From: an uncultured Lachnospiraceae bacterium
Lineage (GTDB): Bacteria; Bacillota; Clostridia; Lachnospirales; Lachnospiraceae
Direction of reading: 5' to 3'
Length of the DNA stretch: 13,648 nt
Assembly: GCA_958444395.1 (NCBI GenBank)
Contig: CAUCOL010000012.1
Location: 1-13,648 of the forward strand
Below the pieces are notes generated by a model. That model had not been told where the DNA came from. It did no database searches and saw only the letters and a program-made list of their open reading frames with translations. A program made the position numbers and the translations under genes. This document shows, in pieces, positions 7,324 to 13,648 of the stretch; positions within the stretch are counted from its first letter, which is position 1, and every line of letters starts with the position of its first letter.

Positions 7324-8099
7324 TACTTTCCTCCATCTATTCGTTTTGCGATCAGATATACTCTGTCACTGTCCGGTCCCGCCGGTTCTCTTGTAAATGC
7401 ATCATATACAGCCACAGGCTCTAATCCTGCCCGGTTCATCTGCTCTATAACCTGTTCTGTCTCGTAGGCTTTCTGATAATGCAGTTCTTCACTTCGTGCA
7501 AACAGATCCTGTTCTTCATCTGCCAGCTGATAGATTGTCAAAAGATATTCATTCAGATTATTCTCCGGATGAAATATATTCTCCCATATAAAACTGGCAT
7601 CCTCACGGTTCTCTGCGATCACCGTATCACCCAATGTTTCTTCGTAAAAGTGTTTCGTCTTCAGATCAAAGATAAAGACACCTTCCGGAGTCAGATACTT
7701 CTTTACTCCGGTAAAAACCCGGTATAAATCTTCCTCTTCCAGCATGTAGTTCATACCATCACAGACACAGTACATCGCATCTGCCAGACCATACAACTCC
7801 AGCTGCCGCATATCCTGTCTGACTAACAGTACATCGGATGGACACTTATCCCGTGCTACTTCCAGCATTTCTTCCGACAGATCCACACCGATCATATCGA
7901 AGCCATACTGCTGCATCTGCAGCGTCATGGTACCTGTTCCGCAGCCAAGATCTACCAGTACACCTTCTGTGATCCCACAGTCATCCAGCAGTCCCTTCAG
8001 ATAGCGTCCCCACTCCTCATATGGAATATTATCCATGAAGCAGTCGTATACGAATGCAAAATCGCCGTATGCACTGTCATTACTATATTCTTCTTCCAA
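7323..8099 (-). CDS. Class I SAM-dependent methyltransferase, substrate unknown
   Basis: The protein has 258 residues from the TTG chosen here. The SAM-binding motif I is LVDLGCGTGT (48-57), the acidic end of strand 2 is GVDLS (Asp73), and a following RQDM contains Asp96. The N-terminus (YGDFAFVYDCFMDNIPYEEW, about 11-30) is typical of a Firmicutes methyltransferase family often found in such clusters and labelled only 'methyltransferase'; no substrate can be assigned. A GTG at 8108 gives three more residues but has no properly spaced ribosome binding site. The TTG at 8099 has GAGGTGA five bases upstream and is preferred. Its TAA overlaps the ATG of hslO by one base, so the pair is a coupled operon. 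It is probably the first gene of the cluster, since about 200 bp separate it from yfbR. Confidence 0.87.
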   Translation of the reverse strand: MEEEYSNDSAYGDFAFVYDCFMDNIPYEEWGRYLKGLLDDCGITEGVLVDLGCGTGTMTLQMQQYGFDMIGVDLSEEMLEVARDKCPSDVLLVRQDMRQLELYGLADAMYCVCDGMNYMLEEEDLYRVFTGVKKYLTPEGVFIFDLKTKHFYEETLGDTVIAENREDASFIWENIFHPENNLNEYLLTIYQLADEEQDLFARSEELHYQKAYETEQVIEQMNRAGLEPVAVYDAFTREPAGPDSDRVYLIAKRIDGGK

Positions 8100-8104
8100 G
8101 CAGG

Positions 8105-8111
8105 TCACCTC
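8105..8111 (-). promoter_or_regulatory. Ribosome binding site that decides the TTG start of the methyltransferase
   Basis: GAGGTGA on the minus strand matches the 16S anti-Shine-Dalgarno complement over seven bases and lies 5 bases before the TTG at 8099. It overlaps the alternative GTG codon at 8108, which makes that GTG an unlikely start. Confidence 0.65.
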
Positions 8112-8190
8112 ACTTCTGTCGCTGCATCTGATACACCGCCCGTTTTCTCTGACAGACGTCCCATTTTACAGACTGTACCAGTATCTTCTA

Positions 8191-8219
8191 ATGTTAGCAC
8201 ATACCCGTCATTCACGCAA
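8191..8219 (-). promoter_or_regulatory. Possible promoter of the methyltransferase-hslO cluster
   Basis: On the minus strand TTGCGT (8219-8214) is followed after 17 bases by TAACAT (8196-8191), with TGC directly before it as an extended -10. Both hexamers are imperfect (3 and 4 of 6). This is the best candidate in the 203-bp gap between yfbR and the methyltransferase; I see nothing else convincing in that gap. Confidence 0.3.
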
Positions 8220-8302
8220 GTCGCCGTGCAACTTTCTCCGGGCGGCTTCTGCAGGTTTTCTTCCTAATATCCGGCAGATTCTGTCTGATGCCTTTCTCCC
8301 GT

Positions 8303-8896
8303 TCAGCATTCCTTCTGCAGTTCATCCAATGTCGCTTCATAGTTTGGCAGAAACTCCCGGCAGAACAACGTCAGTTCTTCACACTCCATCTGACTGATTG
8401 CCTGTTCTATCGTACTGCGCGCACTGCGAAACTCCTTATTGCCTGCCTTTTCCTCTTCCATGCATTTGATCAGGGCAGAGAGCTTGTCCGCTGCTTTCAC
8501 CAGCCTCCACGCCTCACGATCCTGCTCCTTTTCGACCAGATACGGCTCGTACACCGTGCGCAGATCATCCGGTAACATCCGAAGCAGACGATACGCTGCC
8601 TCTCGCTCTATCTGCTTATAGGCAGTCTGAATCTGTGGATTCTCATACTTGATCGGAGTCGGCATATCTCCTGTAATAATCTCTGTGCAGTCATGATACA
8701 TCCCCATCATGGCGATCCGTTCCGGCTGATACGTCCTCCCCAGCCGCTGTACTCCCAGTACTGCCAGTGCATGTGCCAGCATCGCCACTTCCAATGAATG
8801 CTCACTGATATTTTCCTCCCGCGAATTTCGCATCAGCGCCCATCGGTTGATGTATTTCATTCTCGCCAGCATCGCAAAAAAAGCTCCTTTTTTCAT
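8303..8896 (-). CDS. yfbR: YfbR-type 5'-deoxynucleotidase (HD domain)
   Basis: This 197-residue HD-superfamily phosphohydrolase is expected to convert deoxyribonucleoside 5'-monophosphates to deoxynucleosides in the cytoplasm. The start MKKGAFFAMLARMKYINRWA aligns with E. coli YfbR without offset. Arg18, Trp19, His33 (SEHS), His68-Asp69 (MYHD), Glu72, Asp77 (GDMPTPIKY) and Asp137 (KAADKL) fall at the positions I recall for the E. coli metal-binding and substrate-selecting residues. That agreement, with GGAG six bases upstream, fixes the ATG at 8896; a frame extension to 8944 is rejected. All catalytic residues are present. It follows uvrA with a 124-bp gap full of short hairpins and may be read from the uvrA promoter. 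A link to dNTP-pool control next to a repair gene is plausible but inferred. Confidence 0.93.
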   Translation of the reverse strand: MKKGAFFAMLARMKYINRWALMRNSREENISEHSLEVAMLAHALAVLGVQRLGRTYQPERIAMMGMYHDCTEIITGDMPTPIKYENPQIQTAYKQIEREAAYRLLRMLPDDLRTVYEPYLVEKEQDREAWRLVKAADKLSALIKCMEEEKAGNKEFRSARSTIEQAISQMECEELTLFCREFLPNYEATLDELQKEC

Positions 8897-8914
8897 AGTA
8901 TTCTCCATTCCGCA

Positions 8915-8927
8915 GACGCTTTGCGTC
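8915..8927. repeat. Short hairpin GACGC-TTT-GCGTC before yfbR
   Basis: A perfect 5-bp stem with a 3-base loop ends 18 bases upstream of the yfbR ATG. In the minus-strand mRNA it would lie just upstream of the ribosome binding site. It is the most start-proximal of three hairpins in this gap. Confidence 0.4.
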
Positions 8928-8933
8928 GAGGGA

Positions 8934-8966
8934 ATCGCGCGCAAAACATCAGATTTTGCGTGCGAT
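8934..8966. repeat. 13-bp inverted repeat in the uvrA-yfbR gap
   Basis: The arms ATCGCGCGCAAAA (8934-8946) and TTTTGCGTGCGAT (8954-8966) pair over 13 positions with one G/T position (8939 with 8961) around a 7-base loop. As plus-strand RNA the odd position is a G-U pair; as minus-strand RNA it is an A-C mismatch. It has no T tract in the minus-strand direction, so it is not a standard intrinsic terminator for uvrA. Confidence 0.6.
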
Positions 8967-8977
8967 CAAAGCTGATC
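8964..8977. repeat. Short hairpin GATCA-AAGC-TGATC
   Basis: A perfect 5-bp stem around AAGC; its first arm overlaps the end of the 13-bp inverted repeat by three bases, so the two structures compete. Confidence 0.35.
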
Positions 8978-9020
8978 TGTGACGCCTGCAGCACAAACAG
9001 TTCCCCCTTTATCTTCCCGA

Positions 9021-11891
9021 TCAGATCTGCTCTTTCTGTCTCTGCCGATCGCGCTGTAACATTTTATCGACATAATGTCCTGTATAAGACTCCTTCACCT
9101 TTGCCACTTCTTCCGGCGTTCCCTGCGTCAGCACCGTGCCGCCACGATCACCGCCTTCCGGTCCGATATCAATGATATAATCTGCCGTTTTGATCACATC
9201 CAGATTGTGTTCGATCACGATCACCGTGTTACCACCATCCGACAGCCGGCGTAAGATCTCGACTAATTTATGCACATCTGCAAAATGAAGCCCCGTCGTC
9301 GGCTCATCCAGCACATAGATTGTCTTTCCGGTACTGCGGCGGCTCAACTCTGTAGCCAGCTTGATACGCTGTGCCTCTCCGCCGGATAAGGTCGTCGAAG
9401 GCTGCCCCAGCTTGATATAAGACAAACCAACATCATTTAATGCCTCAATCTTACGTCGTATCGAAGGAATCGGCGCAAAGAAATCCAACGCTTCTTCTAC
9501 CGTCATATCCAGCACATCATAAATGCTCTTGCCCTTGTATTTTACTTCCAGTGTCTCACGGTTATAACGCTTTCCGTTGCAGACCTCGCACGGAACATAA
9601 ATATCCGGCAGGAAATTCATCTCGATCTTCAGGATACCATCACCACTGCACGCCTCACAGCGTCCCCCCTTTACATTGAAGCTGAAACGCCCCTTCTTAT
9701 AGCCCTTTGCCTTAGCGTCCGGTGTCGCAGCAAACAGGTCACGGATCATATCAAATACCCCTGTATACGTCGCCGGATTGGAACGTGGCGTACGGCCGAT
9801 CGGTGACTGATCTATATTGATCACCTTGTCCAGCTGCTCCATGCCGTCAATCCCATCATGCGCACCCGGTATACAACGTGCCCGGTTCAGATTCTTTGCC
9901 AGTGCTTTATACAGGATCTCATTGACCAGCGAGCTGTTGCCGGAGCCGGAAACACCTGTCACGCAGGTCATGATCCCCAGCGGAAAGGATACATCGATAT
10001 TCTTTAAGTTATTCTCTCTGGCACCACGCACCTTGATCCATCCAGTCGGTTCACGCCGTACTTCCGGCACCGGGATCTGCAGACGTCCGCTTAAATACGC
10101 ACCGGTGATCGATTTTTTATTCTTCATGATATCCTGTACCGTTCCTTTGGCAACGACTTCTCCGCCGTGTGCACCCGCTCCCGGACCGATATCCACGATA
10201 TAATCTGCCGCATACATCGTATCTTCATCATGCTCAACGACGATCAGTGTATTTCCCAAATCCTTTAACTTGATCAATGTCTGGATCAGCTTATCATTAT
10301 CCCTCTGATGCAGTCCGATACTCGGCTCATCCAGAATATATGCCACACCGACCAGACCGGATCCAATCTGTGTCGCCAGACGGATACGCTGCGCCTCTCC
10401 GCCGGACAGTGAGCCTGTCGCTCTCGCTAAGGTCAGGTAGTCCAGACCAACATCCCTCAAAAACTGCAGACGGTTATGAATCTCCTTCAGAACCAGTTTT
10501 CCAATCGCCAGTTGCTGTCTGGTCAGAGACAGTCCATTCATAAAGGCAAGCAGCTCTCCGATCGACATCCGTGTCACCTCTGCGATATTCTTGTCACCTA
10601 CCGTAACAGCCAGTGCCTCCGGCTTCAGGCGGTGTCCGCCGCATTCTTTACAAGGTGTGATACGCATAAATGTCTCATATTCCTTCTTCATCGTATCTGA
10701 GCCGGTCTCCCGATATCGTCTCTGTACGTTTCGGATCACTCCTTCAAAGGCAACATCATATACCCCGGATCCCCTCTGTCCTTTATAATATACCTTTACG
10801 ACACGTCCATCAGTCCCATGCATGATAATATGTCGGATCTGCTCCGGAAGATCCTGATATGGTGTATGCAGATCAAAGTCATATGCCTTCGCCAGTGCTT
10901 CCAATACGCAGCGGCAATAACTGGACGGATCCGTCGCAGACTGCCATCCCATCACAGCCAGGGCTCCATCTGCCAGGCTGACCGATGGATCCGGAATCAT
11001 CAGTTCTTCATCAAATTCCATCTTATATCCAATACCGTGGCAGACCGGGCAGGCACCAAACGGATTATTAAAGGAAAAGGTCCTCGGCTCCAGCTCTTCA
11101 ATGCTGATCCCGCAGTCCGGACACGAAAAACTCTGGCTGAAATTGATCCGCTCGCCTCCCGGTATATCCACCGTCATCAGACCATCCGACAGCTTCAATA
11201 CATTCTCGATGGAGTCTGTCAGACGCTTCTCGATCCCCTCCCGGACGATCAGACGGTCTACCATGATCTCGATCGTATGCTTTTTGTTCTTCTCCAGGTT
11301 GATCTCCTCAGACAGGTCATACAGATGTCCATCGACCACCACACGTACATAACCGCTCTTGCGGGCGGACTCAAACACCTTTACATGCTGTCCCTTACGC
11401 CCTCTTACAACCGGTGCCAGCAACTGGATCCTTGTCCCCTCCGGCATACGCAGAATATCATCTGCCATCTGATCCACCGTCTGTCTGTGAATCTCCTTGC
11501 CACACTTCGGACAATGCGGGATCCCGACACGAGCATAGAGCAGACGGAAATAATCGTAAATCTCTGTAACCGTTCCTACCGTGGAACGTGGATTCCGGTT
11601 CGTAGACTTCTGATCGATCGAGATCGCCGGCGGAAGACCTTCGATCGACTCGACATTTGGCTTCTCCATCTGTCCCAGAAACTGTCTCGCATAGGAGGAT
11701 AATGACTCCATATATCTTCTCTGTCCCTCTGCATAGATCGTGTCAAATGCCAGTGATGACTTGCCGGAACCGCTCAATCCCGTCAGTACAACAAAGGAAT
11801 CTCTTGGAATATCTATATCAATCCCTTTTAAATTATGCTCCGCTGCATTACGGATACGGATATATTTCTTAGCTTCTTCATGTTTTCCCAT
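9021..11891 (-). CDS. uvrA: UvrA, nucleotide excision repair damage sensor, with altered second Walker A
   Basis: This 956-residue ABC-type ATPase recognises damaged DNA and loads UvrB. NBD1 has an intact Walker A (GLSGSGKS, 38-45, Lys44), signature LSGGE (495-499) and ILDEPS (519-524). Zinc-type cysteine pairs are CPKC (127/130), CPDC (257/260), CPVC (281/284) and, in NBD2, CEAC (745/748) and CEVC (768/771). NBD2 has signature LSGGE (835-839) and YVLDEP (859-864), but its Walker A reads GVSGSGNS (646-653). Asn652, codon AAC, replaces the lysine that is otherwise near-invariant. The rest of the protein is full length with no frameshift. The ATG at 11891 has GGAGG six bases upstream. A sigma-A promoter and a LexA box lie just upstream, indicating SOS control. 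uvrB and uvrC are not in the window. Confidence 0.97.
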   Translation of the reverse strand: MGKHEEAKKYIRIRNAAEHNLKGIDIDIPRDSFVVLTGLSGSGKSSLAFDTIYAEGQRRYMESLSSYARQFLGQMEKPNVESIEGLPPAISIDQKSTNRNPRSTVGTVTEIYDYFRLLYARVGIPHCPKCGKEIHRQTVDQMADDILRMPEGTRIQLLAPVVRGRKGQHVKVFESARKSGYVRVVVDGHLYDLSEEINLEKNKKHTIEIMVDRLIVREGIEKRLTDSIENVLKLSDGLMTVDIPGGERINFSQSFSCPDCGISIEELEPRTFSFNNPFGACPVCHGIGYKMEFDEELMIPDPSVSLADGALAVMGWQSATDPSSYCRCVLEALAKAYDFDLHTPYQDLPEQIRHIIMHGTDGRVVKVYYKGQRGSGVYDVAFEGVIRNVQRRYRETGSDTMKKEYETFMRITPCKECGGHRLKPEALAVTVGDKNIAEVTRMSIGELLAFMNGLSLTRQQLAIGKLVLKEIHNRLQFLRDVGLDYLTLARATGSLSGGEAQRIRLATQIGSGLVGVAYILDEPSIGLHQRDNDKLIQTLIKLKDLGNTLIVVEHDEDTMYAADYIVDIGPGAGAHGGEVVAKGTVQDIMKNKKSITGAYLSGRLQIPVPEVRREPTGWIKVRGARENNLKNIDVSFPLGIMTCVTGVSGSGNSSLVNEILYKALAKNLNRARCIPGAHDGIDGMEQLDKVINIDQSPIGRTPRSNPATYTGVFDMIRDLFAATPDAKAKGYKKGRFSFNVKGGRCEACSGDGILKIEMNFLPDIYVPCEVCNGKRYNRETLEVKYKGKSIYDVLDMTVEEALDFFAPIPSIRRKIEALNDVGLSYIKLGQPSTTLSGGEAQRIKLATELSRRSTGKTIYVLDEPTTGLHFADVHKLVEILRRLSDGGNTVIVIEHNLDVIKTADYIIDIGPEGGDRGGTVLTQGTPEEVAKVKESYTGHYVDKMLQRDRQRQKEQI

Positions 11892-11926
11892 GTTCTGCCT
11901 CCATTTTTATACTCTCATTACTATCC

Positions 11927-11940
11927 GGAGCTGCCGCTCC
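11927..11940 (-). other. Small hairpin in the uvrA 5' leader
   Basis: GGAGC / GCTCC form a perfect 5-bp stem around a 4-base loop. With transcription predicted to begin near 11948, this hairpin would sit within about 10 bases of the 5' end of the uvrA mRNA, where it could protect the transcript. It contains a GGAG that is not the real ribosome binding site. Confidence 0.35.
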
Positions 11941-11954
11941 ATTTTCTATGACTC

Positions 11955-11983
11955 ATCATACCATTTCCCCTGCGCATTTTCAA
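11955..11983 (-). promoter_or_regulatory. Sigma-A promoter of uvrA
   Basis: On the minus strand TTGAAA (11983-11978, 5 of 6) is followed after exactly 17 bases by TATGAT (11960-11955, 5 of 6), with TGG immediately before the -10 as an extended element. The predicted start near 11948 gives a leader of about 57 bases. The -35 box shares its first base with the LexA box at 11983-11996. Confidence 0.75.
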
Positions 11984-11996
11984 GTACATATGTTCG
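11983..11996 (-). promoter_or_regulatory. LexA (DinR) SOS box controlling uvrA
   Basis: The minus strand reads CGAACATATGTACT. The Bacillus SOS-box consensus is CGAACRNRYGTTYC; 12 of 14 positions agree, with the left half-site GAAC and the ATAT centre perfect and the right half GTAC instead of GTTC. The site abuts the -35 element of uvrA, so bound LexA should block RNA polymerase. It is about 40 bp upstream of the -35 of the divergent sensor gene and is less likely to act there. Confidence 0.75.
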
Positions 11997-12034
11997 ATTT
12001 CATTTTGAAAACTTAACCATTTTCGTAAAAACAC

Positions 12035-12063
12035 TTGAAGTTGCACCATATTTTTACTATAAT
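12035..12063 (+). promoter_or_regulatory. Sigma-A promoter of the PBP-GAF-GGDEF gene
   Basis: TTGAAG (12035-12040, 4 of 6) is separated by exactly 17 bases from a perfect TATAAT (12058-12063). Transcription should begin near 12070, about 30 bases before the TTG start codon. It is divergent from the uvrA promoter; the two -35 boxes are 51 bp apart. Confidence 0.7.
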
Positions 12064-12084
12064 GAAACTAATGCAAGCAAGACA

Positions 12085-12091
12085 AAGGAGG
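12085..12091 (+). promoter_or_regulatory. Ribosome binding site that decides the TTG start of the sensor gene
   Basis: AAGGAGG ends 8 bases before the TTG at 12100. The only ATG codons between the promoter and this site (12062 and 12071) are out of frame, so TTG is the start best supported by the sequence. Confidence 0.7.
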
Positions 12092-12099
12092 GGGCATAC

Positions 12100-13648
12100 T
12101 TGTCAAAAGCTATTTATCGAACCATCGCAGTATTTGTTGCAGACATCAACGAAGAATACAATGATTCTTTTTTGCAGTCTCTGAACAAATGTGCTTTTGA
12201 ATATAATTTCAAAATACTCTATTTTTATTCATTTAGTGCACAGTATTTTCATGAAGCACATGATGACGGTGAAAAGAACATATTCCAACTGGTGAACTAC
12301 GACAAGATCGATGGTGTCGTTATCCTGGCACAGGCGATCAAATCACGCGAGATCGCACAGGATATTGCGGATCATGCCATTCAGAAGGGAAAGCCGGTTG
12401 TGTCCATTGACCGTTTTCTGGACGGATGTATTAATATTAATTTTAACTATGATGATGCACTGACCACGATTATCAAGCATATGATCGAGAAGCATCACCT
12501 GCATTGCTTTAACTTCGTCGCCGGTGTCCGCGGCAATGAATATTCCGAGCGTCGTCTGGAGATCTTCCGCAAGGTAATGGCAGAGTATCATATCCCTGTC
12601 GAAGAGGAACGCATCGGTTATGGTGACTTCTGGGGTGTACCGACGGAAAAGGTAATGGATGATTTTCTGACCAGTGATCTTCCCTTCCCGGAAGCTATTA
12701 TCTGCGCAAATGACCTGATGGCAATCACCGTGGCGAATCGTCTGGTAGACGCCGGATACCGTGTACCGGAGGATGTGGCTGTTACCGGTATCGATGGTCT
12801 GCGAGAGGCACGACAACATACCCCATCCATTACGACGGCAAAGTACGATATCGACGCAGCAGTCCGCAGTGCCTACGATGCCCTGGCTGATGTATTTGAC
12901 GGAAACACACCAAATGATGACATCTGGATCAATGCCCAGATCATTTACGGCGGTTCCTGCGGCTGTGTAGCGGAGTCAAAGCATTTTCCAAATCTTCTGA
13001 TGCGTGATCTGTTTGAAGATATCGAACGGACGAAGCTGTTCAACCAGAAGCAGATCCGTATGATCGAAGATCTGTCTGACAAGAACTCTTTTCCTGAGGT
13101 ATTTGAAAGTGTCAAGACATATGCTGCTGAGTTTTGTACACAGGGCTTTTGGCTCTGTATCGTGGATGACTTTCTGACCGAAGAAGAATTCTCCGATATT
13201 TTGGAGGATACTACTCTGAAACGAACCGGTTACTCTTCCCGAATGGATCTGATGCTTTGTAACCAGAATGGCGAATGGCAGGGTTTGATCGATTTTGAAA
13301 CAAAGGATCTCCTTCCACATTTAGAAAATATACTGGAAACCGCAAGCAACATTTTCTTTGTTCCCCTGCATAACCATGAGCATACGATCGGTTATGCTGC
13401 GATTGCCAGTGACCGGACGATTCCGAATTTCCGCCACTGCTATCAGTTCTTTATGAATGTGAGTACGGTTCTGGAGATCACCAAGTCGCATCTGCGGCAG
13501 CACACGATCATCCAGAATCTGGAGAATAAATATGTGCATGATCCTCTGACCGGTCTGTTGAACCGTCGTGGTTTCTATCAGAAGATGCAGAAGATCTTTA
13601 AGATCTGTGTAGAACAGAATACGTATCTGATGATTGTTTCTGCCGATC
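12100..13648 (+). CDS. Cytosolic PBP-like sensor with GAF-like and GGDEF domains, 3' end outside window
   Basis: The frame is open for 516 codons to the right edge. Residues about 5-290 read as a LacI/PBP type 1 ligand-binding fold: IAVFVADINEEYNDSFLQSL, DKIDGVVILAQ, KPVVSIDRF, HCFNFVAGVRGNEYSERRLE, AIICANDLMAITVANRLVDAGYRVPEDVAVTGIDG and PSITTAKYD (242-250). There is no helix-turn-helix, signal peptide or membrane segment, so the ligand domain is probably cytosolic. Residues about 300-465 resemble a GAF-type domain (FWLCIVDDFL, FFVPLHNHEHTIGYAAIASD). DPLTGLLNRRGFY (481-493) opens a GGDEF domain and the window ends at VSAD, the strand carrying the first metal-binding Asp. The GG(D/E)EF active site is not visible, so cyclase activity is likely but unproven; it might be degenerate or followed by an EAL domain. 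Expected role: coupling a small-molecule signal, perhaps a sugar, to cyclic di-GMP. Confidence 0.88.
   Translation, partial: MSKAIYRTIAVFVADINEEYNDSFLQSLNKCAFEYNFKILYFYSFSAQYFHEAHDDGEKNIFQLVNYDKIDGVVILAQAIKSREIAQDIADHAIQKGKPVVSIDRFLDGCININFNYDDALTTIIKHMIEKHHLHCFNFVAGVRGNEYSERRLEIFRKVMAEYHIPVEEERIGYGDFWGVPTEKVMDDFLTSDLPFPEAIICANDLMAITVANRLVDAGYRVPEDVAVTGIDGLREARQHTPSITTAKYDIDAAVRSAYDALADVFDGNTPNDDIWINAQIIYGGSCGCVAESKHFPNLLMRDLFEDIERTKLFNQKQIRMIEDLSDKNSFPEVFESVKTYAAEFCTQGFWLCIVDDFLTEEEFSDILEDTTLKRTGYSSRMDLMLCNQNGEWQGLIDFETKDLLPHLENILETASNIFFVPLHNHEHTIGYAAIASDRTIPNFRHCYQFFMNVSTVLEITKSHLRQHTIIQNLENKYVHDPLTGLLNRRGFYQKMQKIFKICVEQNTYLMIVSAD

Noticed and set aside
8218..8253. Imperfect inverted repeat AAGTCGCC / GGCGGCTT downstream of yfbR
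   Set aside because: It has a wide loop, an A-C mismatch in the minus-strand RNA and no T tract in the minus direction, so it does not qualify as the yfbR terminator.
10818..11702. 294-codon open frame on the plus strand opposite uvrA
   Set aside because: It lies fully antisense to a clear UvrA coding region, has no ribosome binding site and no recognisable domain; its composition mirrors the opposite strand.
12343..12819. 158-codon minus-strand frame opposite the sensor gene
   Set aside because: The plus-strand frame here carries clear PBP-fold motifs and is continuous with the GGDEF start; the minus frame has no domain or ribosome binding site.
1..13648. Search for CRISPR arrays, insertion sequences, phage genes, toxin-antitoxin pairs, tRNAs and defence islands
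   Set aside because: No repeat-spacer pattern, transposase, integrase, tRNA-like fold or defence-type domain was seen; genes are housekeeping or cell-surface types with uniform codon use.

Overview
The window reads as chromosomal DNA of a low-to-mid GC Clostridia, most likely Lachnospiraceae. The reasons are a ClpC-type (MecA-family partner) Clp ATPase rather than ClpB, strong AGGAGG-type ribosome binding sites, TTG starts, a Firmicutes-type LexA box, and a small protein of a type I associate with Lachnospiraceae. The genus cannot be fixed from sequence alone. No insertion sequence, prophage, CRISPR array, tRNA or rRNA is visible, and no stretch longer than about 210 bases lacks a gene.

Layout. 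From 1 to 11891 every gene is on the minus strand, so transcription runs right to left; the last 1.5 kb is a divergent plus-strand gene. In order of transcription on the minus strand: uvrA (11891-9021); yfbR-type 5'-deoxynucleotidase (8896-8303); a tight cluster of a SAM methyltransferase, hslO (Hsp33), a secreted SH3/glucosaminidase cell-wall hydrolase and a membrane-anchored cohesin-like protein (8099-3178); clpC (3103-662); a 137-residue conserved protein (493-80); and the first 25 codons of radA (76-1). The plus-strand gene from 12100 runs off the right edge. It encodes a soluble sugar-binding-type (LacI/PBP) sensor plus a GAF-like domain plus the beginning of a GGDEF domain.

How the genes may work together. 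Two themes alternate. DNA and nucleotide maintenance is represented by uvrA, yfbR and radA. Proteostasis is represented by clpC and hslO. A cell-surface pair, the glucosaminidase and the cohesin-like protein, sits between the two chaperone genes with gaps of only 13-38 bp. The uvrA / sensor-GGDEF intergenic region holds two convincing divergent sigma-A promoters. A near-consensus LexA box touches the -35 element of uvrA, so uvrA is probably SOS controlled.

The most notable observations are: an Asn in place of the invariant Walker A lysine in the second ATPase domain of UvrA (residue 652); the LexA box; the hydrolase plus membrane-anchored cohesin-like pair; the cytosolic PBP-GAF-GGDEF protein; and a hairpin cluster between uvrA and yfbR. 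I did not find an unmistakable new multi-gene system; the surface pair is the nearest candidate.
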